DNA of 51,796 nucleotides from Candidatus Thermoplasmatota archaeon (GTDB lineage Archaea; Thermoplasmatota; E2; DHVEG-1), in assembly GCA_038884455.1 (NCBI GenBank), contig JAWABU010000007.1:1-51796 (forward strand), written 5' to 3'. The translations under genes were made by a program, and so were the position numbers. Each line of letters opens with the position of its first letter. The first letter of the stretch is position 1. The notes beneath the pieces are model-generated. The model was not told the origin of the DNA. It saw only the letters and a program-made list of their open reading frames with translations, and searched no databases. Below are positions 15,889-24,303 of this stretch, one piece after another.

Positions 15889-17949
15889 TTAATCAATTAA
15901 CGTGTTAACATCAATAACAAGGATTACACGCCCATCCCCAGTTATAGTAACACCTGCGATTCCTTTTGTTTTTTTCAGTGATGTGCTGATATTTTTTATG
16001 GTAATTTCTTGCTCACCAATCAGGCGGTCTACAATGAGACCGATTTTTTTATCTTCTTTTTGAACAACAACACCGTACATCGTCGTCTTAGTTTGTTGTT
16101 CTCGGGGAACGTTGAGTATGTTCGTCATAGAGACAAGCGGTAAAATATCATTCCGGAGAAGAATCGCTGGACGTCCGTTGAGATATTGTATATCTTGAGG
16201 ATTTAAATTGATGGTTTCAGAGACATTATTTATCGGTATAGCATATGTTTCTTGTCCTACGCCAACAAAGAGTGCTTTGAAAATCGCAAGTGTAAGCGGC
16301 AGTCTAAGTAAAAATGCACTTCCTTTCCCGAGTTCTGAGTAAATTTCAACAGATCCATTGAGTCGTTCAATAGTTGATTTAACAACATCCATACCAACGC
16401 CTCTTCCTGAGATATTGGTAATCTTTTCCGCAGTACTCAAACCAGGTAAGAACATAAGGTTAAGTGCTTCTTTGTCATCAAGCTGATCGACTTCTTCTTG
16501 TGTTTTTAATCCTTTTTTAACTGCGGCTTTTCTCATAGCATTCGGGTCAATTCCTTTTCCATCATCGCGAACCGTGATGACTACATGGTTTCGTGTACGT
16601 TCAGCAAGAAGTTCAACTGTTCCCTCTTCAGGTTTTCCGCTTTGTCGTCGTATCTCTGGTGGTTCAATACCATGATCAATGGAATTTCTCAGGAGATGAA
16701 CAAGTGGATCACCAATTTCATCAAGAATCGTCCGATCAAGTTCAATACCTTCCCCAGTAATGATCAGGTTTACTTTTTTTCCATTGTCTCGTGCGAGATC
16801 TCTGATCATTCGAGGGAAACGATCAAAGACATGCTTCATCGGTATCATCCGTATCTGCAGAATTTTATCTTGGAGTTCTGTTGTTAGTCGATCGATGGTG
16901 TCAATCGTTTCTGAGAGGTCTTCGAGTTTATGATCAGCGGCGATTTGAGCAAGTCGTCCTTTGCTGATGACAAGTTCTCCGATAAGATTCATAAATTTAT
17001 CTAGTTGATCCATCCCGATTCGAATCGTTTGAACGGTCGTTTGGGTCTGTGTTTTTGTTTTTTCTTCAGTTTTTTTGACAGTTTGATCTTGTCCTAATTG
17101 AAAAGTAGCTTGGTGCAGTGGTGCTGGTTGCTGTTCTATTTTTTCTTGACTTTTCTCAGGAGGAATCACTTGAAGGCTATCATTGGTGTAACTGAGCGGA
17201 GTAACTGTTTTTACTGCGAGTTCTGAGACTGAATTAACAATCCGTTGTACTGCGTCTGGATTTTCATTTGAAGTATAGTACACTTCAAAACTATCGTCAA
17301 ACAAGCCGTTTTCTATTTGTTGCCGGTCAGGTTTTGACGTTACAATTTTTCCTTCGTCAGATAATTTTTTCAGAAGGAGAAATGCACGGATGGATTTCAT
17401 CGAGCAGGTTTTGTCAACAGTGATTGATATTTTATAGGCGTATTTTCCGTTTTTAAGTTCTGTTATGATTTGTTGTTGGAACGTTTGATCTAGAGATATT
17501 GTTGTTTCAGATGGTTTTTGTGGTTGAGGTTTTTGTTGATGATCTGTGGTTTGAGGTACTGGATTGGTTTGAGTATGTTTTTCCAGTTCGGCGATAAGAC
17601 CTTGAATATCATACTCGGTCATATCTTGTGCTGCGATATCTTCGACCATTTTTTCGATACCATCAAAACATTTGAAGATAAGATCAATGATTTGTGGATT
17701 GACTTCAAGTTTGTTGTTTCTGATAAGATCGAGGGTATCTTCAGTTTTATGGGACAGTTTTTGTATTTTATCATAGTTGAGTGTTGCTGACATTCCCTTG
17801 ATGGTGTGCGCTGCTCTAAAAATTTTGTTGAGAGCATCTTTATTTTTTGGATCTTTTTCAAAATCGAGTAATGACTGGTTGAGTGTTTGGAGATGTTCGC
17901 GGGCTTCTTCCACAAACATTTCTTTATATTCCTGTGTGTTTCCGGCCAT
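15889..17949 (-). CDS. cheA: Chemotaxis histidine kinase CheA
   Basis: 686 residues with full domain order. P1 Hpt domain with phosphorylatable H48 in FRAAHTIKGMSATL. A P2-like CheY-binding domain at about 155-265 is set off by Gln/Pro-rich linkers. P3 dimerisation domain starts IGMDQLDKFMNLIGELVI. P4 ATPase has N box LLRNSIDHGIEPPE, VRDDGKGIDP and GRGVGMDVVK. P5 is CheW-like, ending GVTITGDGRVILVIDVN. GGAGG lies 9 nt before the ATG. It starts 1 nt after the cheB stop, so translation is coupled. It phosphorylates CheY and CheB. Confidence 0.95.
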   Translation of the reverse strand: MAGNTQEYKEMFVEEAREHLQTLNQSLLDFEKDPKNKDALNKIFRAAHTIKGMSATLNYDKIQKLSHKTEDTLDLIRNNKLEVNPQIIDLIFKCFDGIEKMVEDIAAQDMTEYDIQGLIAELEKHTQTNPVPQTTDHQQKPQPQKPSETTISLDQTFQQQIITELKNGKYAYKISITVDKTCSMKSIRAFLLLKKLSDEGKIVTSKPDRQQIENGLFDDSFEVYYTSNENPDAVQRIVNSVSELAVKTVTPLSYTNDSLQVIPPEKSQEKIEQQPAPLHQATFQLGQDQTVKKTEEKTKTQTQTTVQTIRIGMDQLDKFMNLIGELVISKGRLAQIAADHKLEDLSETIDTIDRLTTELQDKILQIRMIPMKHVFDRFPRMIRDLARDNGKKVNLIITGEGIELDRTILDEIGDPLVHLLRNSIDHGIEPPEIRRQSGKPEEGTVELLAERTRNHVVITVRDDGKGIDPNAMRKAAVKKGLKTQEEVDQLDDKEALNLMFLPGLSTAEKITNISGRGVGMDVVKSTIERLNGSVEIYSELGKGSAFLLRLPLTLAIFKALFVGVGQETYAIPINNVSETINLNPQDIQYLNGRPAILLRNDILPLVSMTNILNVPREQQTKTTMYGVVVQKEDKKIGLIVDRLIGEQEITIKNISTSLKKTKGIAGVTITGDGRVILVIDVNTLID

Positions 17950-17950
17950 A

Positions 17951-19465
17951 TTAGACGGCCTCCATAATTTTTGGTTTCGTCATTAATTTAAGGTAAGCGT
18001 TAATCTGAGCAGGTATTTGATCAAGCGGGAGTACTGAATCAACGACGCCCAGTTTAATTGCTGCATCAGGCATGCCAAAAATGATTGACGTTGATTCGTC
18101 TTGAGCGATTGTTTTTCCTCCTTTTGCTTTGATCAGGCCCATAGAATGAGCTCCATCTTGTCCCATGCCCGTGAGTATCACACCAATTGTGTTTGCTCCG
18201 AAGACATTCGCTGCTGAAGCAAACGTGATATCAACTGCAGGTCGCACGCCATGAATTCGTTCTTCCTTATTAAGAGAAACAAATCGTTTTTTGATACCAT
18301 TAACTGTTTTTTCGTAGACAGTCATGTGGAAATCTCCAGGAGCAAGTAGTGCTTTTCCTGGAAGAATCTCATCGCCTTCTGCTGCTTCTTTGACTCGAAT
18401 TTGAGATATTTTGTCAAGACGATCAGCTAATGATTTGGTGAAGACTGGAGGCATATGTTGAACGATCAGGATACCTGCAGGAATGTCCCCTGGTATCTGA
18501 GGTATCAGTGAAGCGAGTGTTTGGGGTCCTCCGGTTGATGTTCCAATAAGAAGTATTTTTTCGGTTGTTGTCGAAATGGTATTTGCTTCTGTTTTTTTGG
18601 GAGTTTGTCGAACTGCTTCTCGGATTCGTCTTATGAGGAGAGGAGCAACTGAATGCATCGACATATTTTCTGTTGGTTTTGGGATGAAATCGATTGCACC
18701 GAGTTCTAAAGCTAGTTTTACATCGTTCATTCCTTCTTTTGTGCGACTGCTGCAAATGATGATTGGTATTGGTTGTTGCTTAAGTATGTTAAACGTTGCA
18801 TCGACGCCGCTCATGACGGGCATGTCGATATCCATGATGATGACATCAGGATGACTTTTCTGGACTTTTTCTATTGCTTCCTGTCCGTTTTGCGCATAGT
18901 CTATGACATGTAAATCTGGTTCTCGATTGATGAGGTCAGTAAGTGTTTTTGCAAAAAAGTAGGAATCATCGACGAGGAGTACATTGATTTTTGGTTTTGT
19001 ATACGAAAGTGAAAGCAGCGGCTTTTTGAATTTGTGTTTTGTCGCTGCTGCTTGTTTTACCTTTGCGATGATGTCTGTTCCAATAGTTGCGATATCTGTA
19101 GATATCGAACCTGACGGTTTAGGGATGAAATCTACGGCTCCTGCATGGAGTGCATCAAGTGTTACTTCTGCTCCTTGGGTTGTTATAGCACTGAGCATGA
19201 CTATAGGTGTTGGTTGTTTTTCCATGATGTATTTGACTGCGTCAATGCCATTCATATTCGGCATTTCTACGTCCATGGTGATAACATCAGGTTGTAATCG
19301 GAGGGTTTTTTCGACTGCTTCTTGTCCATCTCGTGCGGTGTCAACGACCTGGATTGCTGGATCAGTTCGAAGAATATCGCTAATCAGTTTTCGCATTAAT
19401 GCTGAATCATCTACAACAAGTGCTCGTATCGACACAGAGTGCATCTCCTCTCTTAACGGATTCAT
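17951..19465 (-). CDS. cheB: CheB methylesterase with two receiver domains
   Basis: 504 residues, against about 350 for usual CheB. Receiver 1 spans about 12-130 with phospho-acceptor D65 (VITMDVEMP), receiver 2 about 158-275 with D212 (IIMDIDMP). Both keep the CheB-like GA.DFIPKP end. The methylesterase domain has catalytic S310 (LIGTSTGGPQ), H337 (VQHMPP) and D437 (TGMGQDG). It removes methyl groups from receptor glutamates. The ATG at 19465 overlaps the cheY stop (TAATG), which suggests coupling; a GTG at 19435 with GAGGAG 9 nt before it is an alternative start. The extra receiver is unusual and probably arose by duplication of the first. Confidence 0.92.
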   Translation of the reverse strand: MNPLREEMHSVSIRALVVDDSALMRKLISDILRTDPAIQVVDTARDGQEAVEKTLRLQPDVITMDVEMPNMNGIDAVKYIMEKQPTPIVMLSAITTQGAEVTLDALHAGAVDFIPKPSGSISTDIATIGTDIIAKVKQAAATKHKFKKPLLSLSYTKPKINVLLVDDSYFFAKTLTDLINREPDLHVIDYAQNGQEAIEKVQKSHPDVIIMDIDMPVMSGVDATFNILKQQPIPIIICSSRTKEGMNDVKLALELGAIDFIPKPTENMSMHSVAPLLIRRIREAVRQTPKKTEANTISTTTEKILLIGTSTGGPQTLASLIPQIPGDIPAGILIVQHMPPVFTKSLADRLDKISQIRVKEAAEGDEILPGKALLAPGDFHMTVYEKTVNGIKKRFVSLNKEERIHGVRPAVDITFASAANVFGANTIGVILTGMGQDGAHSMGLIKAKGGKTIAQDESTSIIFGMPDAAIKLGVVDSVLPLDQIPAQINAYLKLMTKPKIMEAV

Positions 19466-19830
19466 TAACCAAGGATTTTTTCTACTTCTTCAAGAACCTG
19501 AGGTGCTTGGAATGGTTTAACAATATATCCTTTTGCGCCGGCTTCGATTGCCTCTTTAACTTTCGTATCTTGCCCAACTGCAGTAACCATGATGATTTTT
19601 GCGTTGCTGTCTACGGTGGATATAATGTTTCGTACCGCCTCGATTCCCTCCATATGTGGCATGACGATATCCATGGTTACAAGATCTGGTTTAAATTGTT
19701 TATATTTTTCAATGGCGTCAAGACCGTCTTCTGCTTCTGCGACGATTTCATATCCCTTGGGTTTAAGGATATTTGCAAGCATCATTCTCATAAATTTTGT
19801 GTCGTCTACAAGCATGATTCTTTTTCCCAT
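19465..19830 (-). CDS. cheY: Chemotaxis response regulator CheY
   Basis: 121 residues, a single receiver. D9/D10 (LVDDTKFMR), phospho-acceptor D54 (LVTMDIVMPHMEG), Thr in MVTAVGQ and Lys in YIVKPFQ are all present. The start at 19830 is set by GAGGAGGG 4 nt upstream; the frame is open to 19887 but those residues look non-native. Phosphorylated by CheA, it acts in archaea through CheF on the archaellum base; its cheF gene is directly upstream. Confidence 0.93.
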   Translation of the reverse strand: MGKRIMLVDDTKFMRMMLANILKPKGYEIVAEAEDGLDAIEKYKQFKPDLVTMDIVMPHMEGIEAVRNIISTVDSNAKIIMVTAVGQDTKVKEAIEAGAKGYIVKPFQAPQVLEEVEKILG

Positions 19831-19911
19831 GTTTCCCTCCTCATCATTGAGTTTTTCTTTTCTTGTATTTGTTTTTCTATTTATCAAACTTTCTATCCTG
19901 AAGAGAGGTGT

Positions 19912-20847
19912 TTATTTTGCTAAGGCTTTTTTCATTTGTTCAACAATGTATTTTGTTCCAAGTTCTGTTATTTCAACTTCATTTTCATTAACGGTGCGTA
20001 AAATTTTCATTTGAACGAGTTGATGGACAACTTTTTCGAGTTCTTCCATGGAGACGCCAAGCATTTCCATAGCCATTGGTGCATCAATGTCACTAGTGTA
20101 CATCATCTGGAGGAGCATGAATTGTTTTTCATCGAGGCTAATTGCTTCTTCCTCTGTTTCGATAACGCCTTTGATAAGTTTGACGTATTTATCAAGACAG
20201 TGAATAATTCGATTGGGTGCAGTGATCAGTGTTGAAATTAAAGTTCCATCTTTGAGATAGGTTAAGGTGTGTGATGCTATACCTTTTCCTGAGCTGTTAT
20301 CGGGGCTTGTTTGAAAATCATTGATATGGATGAGGTCGATTTCTTCAATCTGTTTTTTTCCAAGCCATTCACTCACCAGAAGTACTTTTGATTCGTCAAT
20401 GTAGATTTTTCCGTTAACTGGTTTTTTATCAAGTTGTATTTTTCCTCCAAGTGCAAATGGGCATACGTAGTCGATATCAGAACCGTTGAGGATAAGGATA
20501 AAAAGAAGTTTTTTGATGAGGTCTGCAGTTTCTTTTGATGTTGAGATGAGTGATATAACTTCGATGTTATTGTTTTGATGATGGATTGGAAGTATTTTTG
20601 CAGTTCCAACGATCTTTTTCCAAAGATCTATTTTTTTGTCAACCTCAGTAATCATGGAAAGCGGAATGCTTATCGCTTTATCTTCAGCTGGTCTGTTGTC
20701 AATCTCAGGGATGAAAATCAACCGTATGCTGGTAAGCATGATATATCCGTTTTTCCAACTTTGATCATTTCTTTTATCATTTATATCTGATACTGGAGAA
20801 ATGTATTTTATGTATGTGTTTGGTAGAACAACTTGTTCTTCAGTCAT
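19912..20847 (-). CDS. cheF: Archaeal taxis adaptor CheF
   Basis: 311 residues resembling the archaea-only CheF family, which joins CheY and the CheC/CheD proteins to the archaellum switch complex. Typical are the N-terminal barrel segment SWKNGYIMLTSIRLIFIPEI with ISIPLSMITEVDKK, and a C-terminal helix-turn-helix-like part (QFMLLQMMYTSDIDAPMAME, MEELEKVVHQLVQMKILRTV). First gene of the taxis operon. A TATA-like AAGGTATATTTTC at 20864-20876 is about 22 nt from the ATG, so the mRNA may be leaderless. Archaellum genes themselves are outside the window. Confidence 0.82.
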   Translation of the reverse strand: MTEEQVVLPNTYIKYISPVSDINDKRNDQSWKNGYIMLTSIRLIFIPEIDNRPAEDKAISIPLSMITEVDKKIDLWKKIVGTAKILPIHHQNNNIEVISLISTSKETADLIKKLLFILILNGSDIDYVCPFALGGKIQLDKKPVNGKIYIDESKVLLVSEWLGKKQIEEIDLIHINDFQTSPDNSSGKGIASHTLTYLKDGTLISTLITAPNRIIHCLDKYVKLIKGVIETEEEAISLDEKQFMLLQMMYTSDIDAPMAMEMLGVSMEELEKVVHQLVQMKILRTVNENEVEITELGTKYIVEQMKKALAK

Positions 20848-20863
20848 ACTCCCTTGGTTTCGC

Positions 20864-20899
20864 GAAAATATACCTTTATGAGCTAAGGATACCTATCCT
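20864..20899 (-). promoter_or_regulatory. cheF promoter with inverted repeat
   Basis: A TATA-like AAGGTATATTTTC (minus strand, about 20876-20864) is preceded at 20886-20899 by the perfect inverted repeat AGGATA-CC-TATCCT. Its place just upstream of the TATA/BRE region suits a regulator site for the whole taxis operon. A second TATA (ACATATAAATAG near 20963-20975) could give a transcript with a leader of about 95 nt. Nothing coding is visible between 20848 and 21050. Confidence 0.35.
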
Positions 20900-21050
20900 C
20901 GTTTTGTTCCCATCTCACCTCTTCTTCGTATCGTGCTCAAATCATATCGTTAATGAAATACATCTATTTATATGTTGATATTCCAAGAGGAAAAAATAGT
21001 TTGGATAACTGTTTGCTAGAGAATAATTCGAAGTAACGAAGTACTATGGA

Positions 21051-21494
21051 TTACGGTTTAAAGAGAATGGTTTTTTGTTTGTTGGTCTCCTGAGTAAGCC
21101 ATAATCCGATTGGGCGGACGGTGTTCTTATTGAGCATTTTTGATTGTGCCCATTTTACCATATCGTTATGTGGCGTTTTGGTACAACACTCTTCACAAGC
21201 AAAAAAAGTGTTTTCGACAATTAACCCTGAGAGATTTTTTCCAAGTTGCATCTCCTTTTTACAGAGGTCACAGAAAACTATTGACTGTTCTGTCCAGCGT
21301 TGGTGATGGTTAAGTATCATAGTTGAGTGTTGATGCGGGTGCGATGGTTCAGGTATTTGAATGGGTGCTGCTGGTGATTGTGCAATCGATTGTGTTCTTG
21401 GTTCTGTGTGGTCTGATTGTTGAAGTTCCATGATTTTTTGCATTTCTTTGATTATTTTCTGCGCTTCAAGTATTTTTTGGGTGTTGTCGGCCAT
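21051..21494 (-). CDS. Cys4 zinc-binding-like protein, unknown
   Basis: 147 residues. An N-terminal helix (KILEAQKIIKEMQKIMELQQ) is followed by a Pro/His/Gln-rich linker and a domain with CDLCKKEM and CEECC, 23 residues apart, likely one zinc site. C terminus PIGLWLTQETNKQKTILFKP. I recognise no family. It is followed on the minus strand by nothing before cheF, and is preceded by another zinc-ribbon protein 39 nt away, with which it may be co-transcribed. Confidence 0.5.
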   Translation of the reverse strand: MADNTQKILEAQKIIKEMQKIMELQQSDHTEPRTQSIAQSPAAPIQIPEPSHPHQHSTMILNHHQRWTEQSIVFCDLCKKEMQLGKNLSGLIVENTFFACEECCTKTPHNDMVKWAQSKMLNKNTVRPIGLWLTQETNKQKTILFKP

Positions 21495-21533
21495 AAAAAG
21501 GATCCCTAAGCAGAGGAAAACGGTGTTTTGTAT

Positions 21534-21893
21534 TTAAGACTTGTTTTGGTGTAACCTCCATCGGAGGGTTTGTTTACCGCAGACGGGACAGGTATGATTT
21601 CGTATGGTATTCCAATATGAAGTAAGTTGTAGATATTGATCCTTGTTCAGGAATCCTTCCTCCAGCATTTTTTGGTAGTAAGCGATGTTTTCTTTTTTAT
21701 GCATATTGTAGATAACAAGTTTTTGGTTTCCACAGTTTGGGCATTTGAGTTCTGCTGTATTTTCGAGTGAGAAAAGATTTCTGCAAAACGAGCACGAGTA
21801 TATTTCATAAACAATGGTATCGGTTTTTCGGCCATAGGTAACCGTAAATGATGCATTGCATGCAATGCAGTATGCCCGGTAGGTATCAATCAT
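21534..21893 (-). CDS. Zinc-ribbon protein, unknown
   Basis: About 119 residues beginning MIDTYRAYCIACNASF. Four CxxC knuckles are seen: CIAC, CSFC, CPNC and CPVC, enough for two zinc ribbons. A helix with YYQKMLEEGFLNKDQYLQL lies between the third and fourth. No catalytic motif. The ATG at 21893 is chosen over 21935 because the family-like part begins there; no Shine-Dalgarno site is visible. It follows hypF's 3' end by 24 nt on the same strand, so it may be transcribed with hypF. Confidence 0.5.
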   Translation of the reverse strand: MIDTYRAYCIACNASFTVTYGRKTDTIVYEIYSCSFCRNLFSLENTAELKCPNCGNQKLVIYNMHKKENIAYYQKMLEEGFLNKDQYLQLTSYWNTIRNHTCPVCGKQTLRWRLHQNKS

Positions 21894-21959
21894 GAAATCA
21901 GAACAGCAGAACAAATAGGTAGTATTATAAGTCACTGGTTTGGAATCTGATGGTAGGTA

Positions 21960-24167
21960 TTAGTTTTGATTTTCGTGTTCATATATTCTGTTTGCTAAGT
22001 ATGCTTGTCCATAGCAGGTACCACCATCACCACAGGGTATATTTTTATTGATGAGTACACCATGGCAAATCATGTAGGATGCGATCATGCGGTTATATGC
22101 AACGCCACCAGAAAAAACAATCGGAAGGTTTTTTTTGTATGCTGTTTTGCTTGCTATTTTGTATATTCCTTCTGCAAGGTAGTGCTGTATGGTTGCAGCT
22201 TTTTTTCCTGTATCGTTGGTGGTATCGTTTAGGAGAAATTCGAATAAAGGTGTTGTTTTCAGAACCATTGTTTGATCGGTTTGTACGTACATTGGACGAA
22301 GAGGTACTGGTGTCGTTCCGGTGCTTTCAAGGAGCATTGCGGGTCTGCCATCATACGTTTTTATATCGCAAAGTCCAAGACATGCAGCTGCTGCATCTAG
22401 GATGCGTCCAGTACTTGTAGTGAATGGAATATTGTAGCTATTGTTAAGAAGTTGTATATAGAGGTTTGTTTCTTTTTGTGGAAAAAGATGAAGTTTTCTG
22501 AGTTCTTTTTCTGAGAGTATTTTTGAGAGTATTCCAAAGAGCATTTTTTTTGGATATATTGTTGCTGTATCCCCTCCGAGTTGTGGTTGTTCTTCAAGAT
22601 GGCCGATTCGAGTGAAGTTGATGTGGTTTTGTACGAGAAAAACTTCTCCACCCCAGAGTTTTCCATCATCTCCATAGCCAAGACCATCCATTGCGATTCC
22701 AACATAATCAGTAAGGTTATATTCAGCAGCAACACTTGCAATGTGTGCTTTATGATGTTGTATCTGAATCAGTGGTGTATGATATTTTTTTGCCAGATCT
22801 GTAGCATAGTGTGTCGTCGAGTAGGCAGGATGAAGATCGCAGGTTATTATTTTTGGATTTAATCGAGTGAGCCGTATCATTTTGTTAACAGCATTTTGGA
22901 GGAATTGATAGGTTTTATATTTTGATGTATCGCCGATATATTGTGAGAGGAAGGCGCGGTGTTTTTTTGCGGTACAGATGACATTGTTGAGTTCTGCTCC
23001 AAGTGCTACGGTATCATGACAAGACAAAGGAAGTGGAATGGGAAGTGGCGTGTATCCTCGAGATCGTCTAAGATAGAAAACATGGTTGTTAACTACTTTG
23101 AGGACTGAATCATCACAGCGGTTGATAATGGGGCGTTCATGAGTTAAAAAATAGGATCCAATGGTTTCTGTTGTTGTTATCGGTTCCCCAGGCATGTTGC
23201 ATGAAGTCATGACCAACGGTTCGTTGAGATGATCAAAGAGAAGGTAGTGGAGTGCAGTGTAGGGGAGCATAATGCCAATGGAGTCAAGTTCTGATATTTC
23301 TTGGTAGAGCGCTCTGTTTTTTTTAGCCACGACAACGATTGGTCGTTGGGGGCTTTGAAGGAGTTGTTGTTCAAGAGGTGATAGCTGGGCGATCTGGTGT
23401 GCCATATGAAGATCTTTGACCAGGATAGCATAGGGTTTGTGTGGTCGATGAAAAAGGGTGCGAATTTTGTATACTGCTTCTGGGATGCAAAGTGAACAGG
23501 TATGAAATCCGCCGATACCTTTGATTGCTAGTATTTCTCCTGATTTGAGAAGAGTGACTGCTTTGCGTATTGTTTTGATATCTGATGGTTCGCTTAAGTC
23601 ATTAGTGGCCGTGGTTCTCTTGTGGATGAGTTTGAGTTTCGGGCCGCAGTTTTTACAGGCGATGGTTTGTGCATGATATCTTCGATTGAGTGGATCTGTA
23701 TATTCTTGTCTGCATTCGTGGCACATGGGAAATGTATGCATGGCGGTATTTGGTCGGTCATACGGGTAGTCGTCGATCATGGAGAATCGTGGTCCGCAGT
23801 TGGTACAGGTTATGAAATAGTACTGGTATCGCCGGTTGTTCTTATCATGGAGTTCGTGTTTGCAGTCATCGCAGAGGTAGATATCTGGCGGGAGACTTGT
23901 TTCTCCTGATGACGCTGAGCTTTTCAGTATTGAAAAGGTGGTGTATCGTTTTTTTGATGAGATTTTTGTGATCGTATAGTTGGTGATGGTTGCAAGTGGC
24001 GGAAGATCAGTAAGTTTTTTCATGAAATGTTTATCATTGATGATGATTTCTACACCGTTTCCTGTATTTCTAACTGATCCAACAAGGTGATGATAATGTG
24101 CTTTTCGGTAGATGTATGGTCTGAATCCGACTCCTTGGACGACGCCTTCAATAAATATTTTGTACAT
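21960..24167 (-). CDS. hypF: Carbamoyltransferase HypF
   Basis: 735 residues. Makes the thiocarbamate on HypE that becomes the cyanide ligands of [NiFe] hydrogenase. Domains in order: acylphosphatase (GVVQGVGFRPYIYRKA, residues 1-90), two zinc fingers (CDDCKHEL/CTNCGPRFS and CHECRQEY/CKNCGPK, about 105-185), a YrdC-like domain (ILAIKGIGGFHTCSLC onward), and a Kae1-like domain with HHKAHIASVAAE, GIAMDGLGYGDDG and VFSGGVAYN. Full length. Divergent from hypD. Confidence 0.96.
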   Translation of the reverse strand: MYKIFIEGVVQGVGFRPYIYRKAHYHHLVGSVRNTGNGVEIIINDKHFMKKLTDLPPLATITNYTITKISSKKRYTTFSILKSSASSGETSLPPDIYLCDDCKHELHDKNNRRYQYYFITCTNCGPRFSMIDDYPYDRPNTAMHTFPMCHECRQEYTDPLNRRYHAQTIACKNCGPKLKLIHKRTTATNDLSEPSDIKTIRKAVTLLKSGEILAIKGIGGFHTCSLCIPEAVYKIRTLFHRPHKPYAILVKDLHMAHQIAQLSPLEQQLLQSPQRPIVVVAKKNRALYQEISELDSIGIMLPYTALHYLLFDHLNEPLVMTSCNMPGEPITTTETIGSYFLTHERPIINRCDDSVLKVVNNHVFYLRRSRGYTPLPIPLPLSCHDTVALGAELNNVICTAKKHRAFLSQYIGDTSKYKTYQFLQNAVNKMIRLTRLNPKIITCDLHPAYSTTHYATDLAKKYHTPLIQIQHHKAHIASVAAEYNLTDYVGIAMDGLGYGDDGKLWGGEVFLVQNHINFTRIGHLEEQPQLGGDTATIYPKKMLFGILSKILSEKELRKLHLFPQKETNLYIQLLNNSYNIPFTTSTGRILDAAAACLGLCDIKTYDGRPAMLLESTGTTPVPLRPMYVQTDQTMVLKTTPLFEFLLNDTTNDTGKKAATIQHYLAEGIYKIASKTAYKKNLPIVFSGGVAYNRMIASYMICHGVLINKNIPCGDGGTCYGQAYLANRIYEHENQN

Positions 24168-24271
24168 GGGGAGAGTAGGTTGATATTTGTAGGTGTTGAT
24201 TAATTTTTTCAGAACAGCAAGATTGATTCAAAAAATTAAAGAAACGGATGTTGTTCTCTCATTGCCTGACA

Positions 24272-24284
24272 TGATATTATATTG
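24272..24284 (+). promoter_or_regulatory. hypD TATA box
   Basis: TGATATTATATTG is centred about 25 nt before the ATG at 24304, consistent with a leaderless hypDEAB transcript. A weaker AATTAATC near 24200 could serve hypF on the other strand. Confidence 0.4.
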
Positions 24285-24303
24285 ATATAGGATTTGAATT
24301 TTA

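Noticed and set aside
15444-19520. Several open frames on the plus strand across the che operon
   Set aside because: They lie fully opposite cheC, cheA and cheB, have no ribosome binding sites, and carry Cys/Phe/Ser-rich sequences typical of shadow frames.
20905-20925. Mini-ORF MGTKRG in the possible long cheF leader
   Set aside because: The GAGGTGAG is directly against the ATG, too close to act as its ribosome binding site, and six codons cannot be told from chance.
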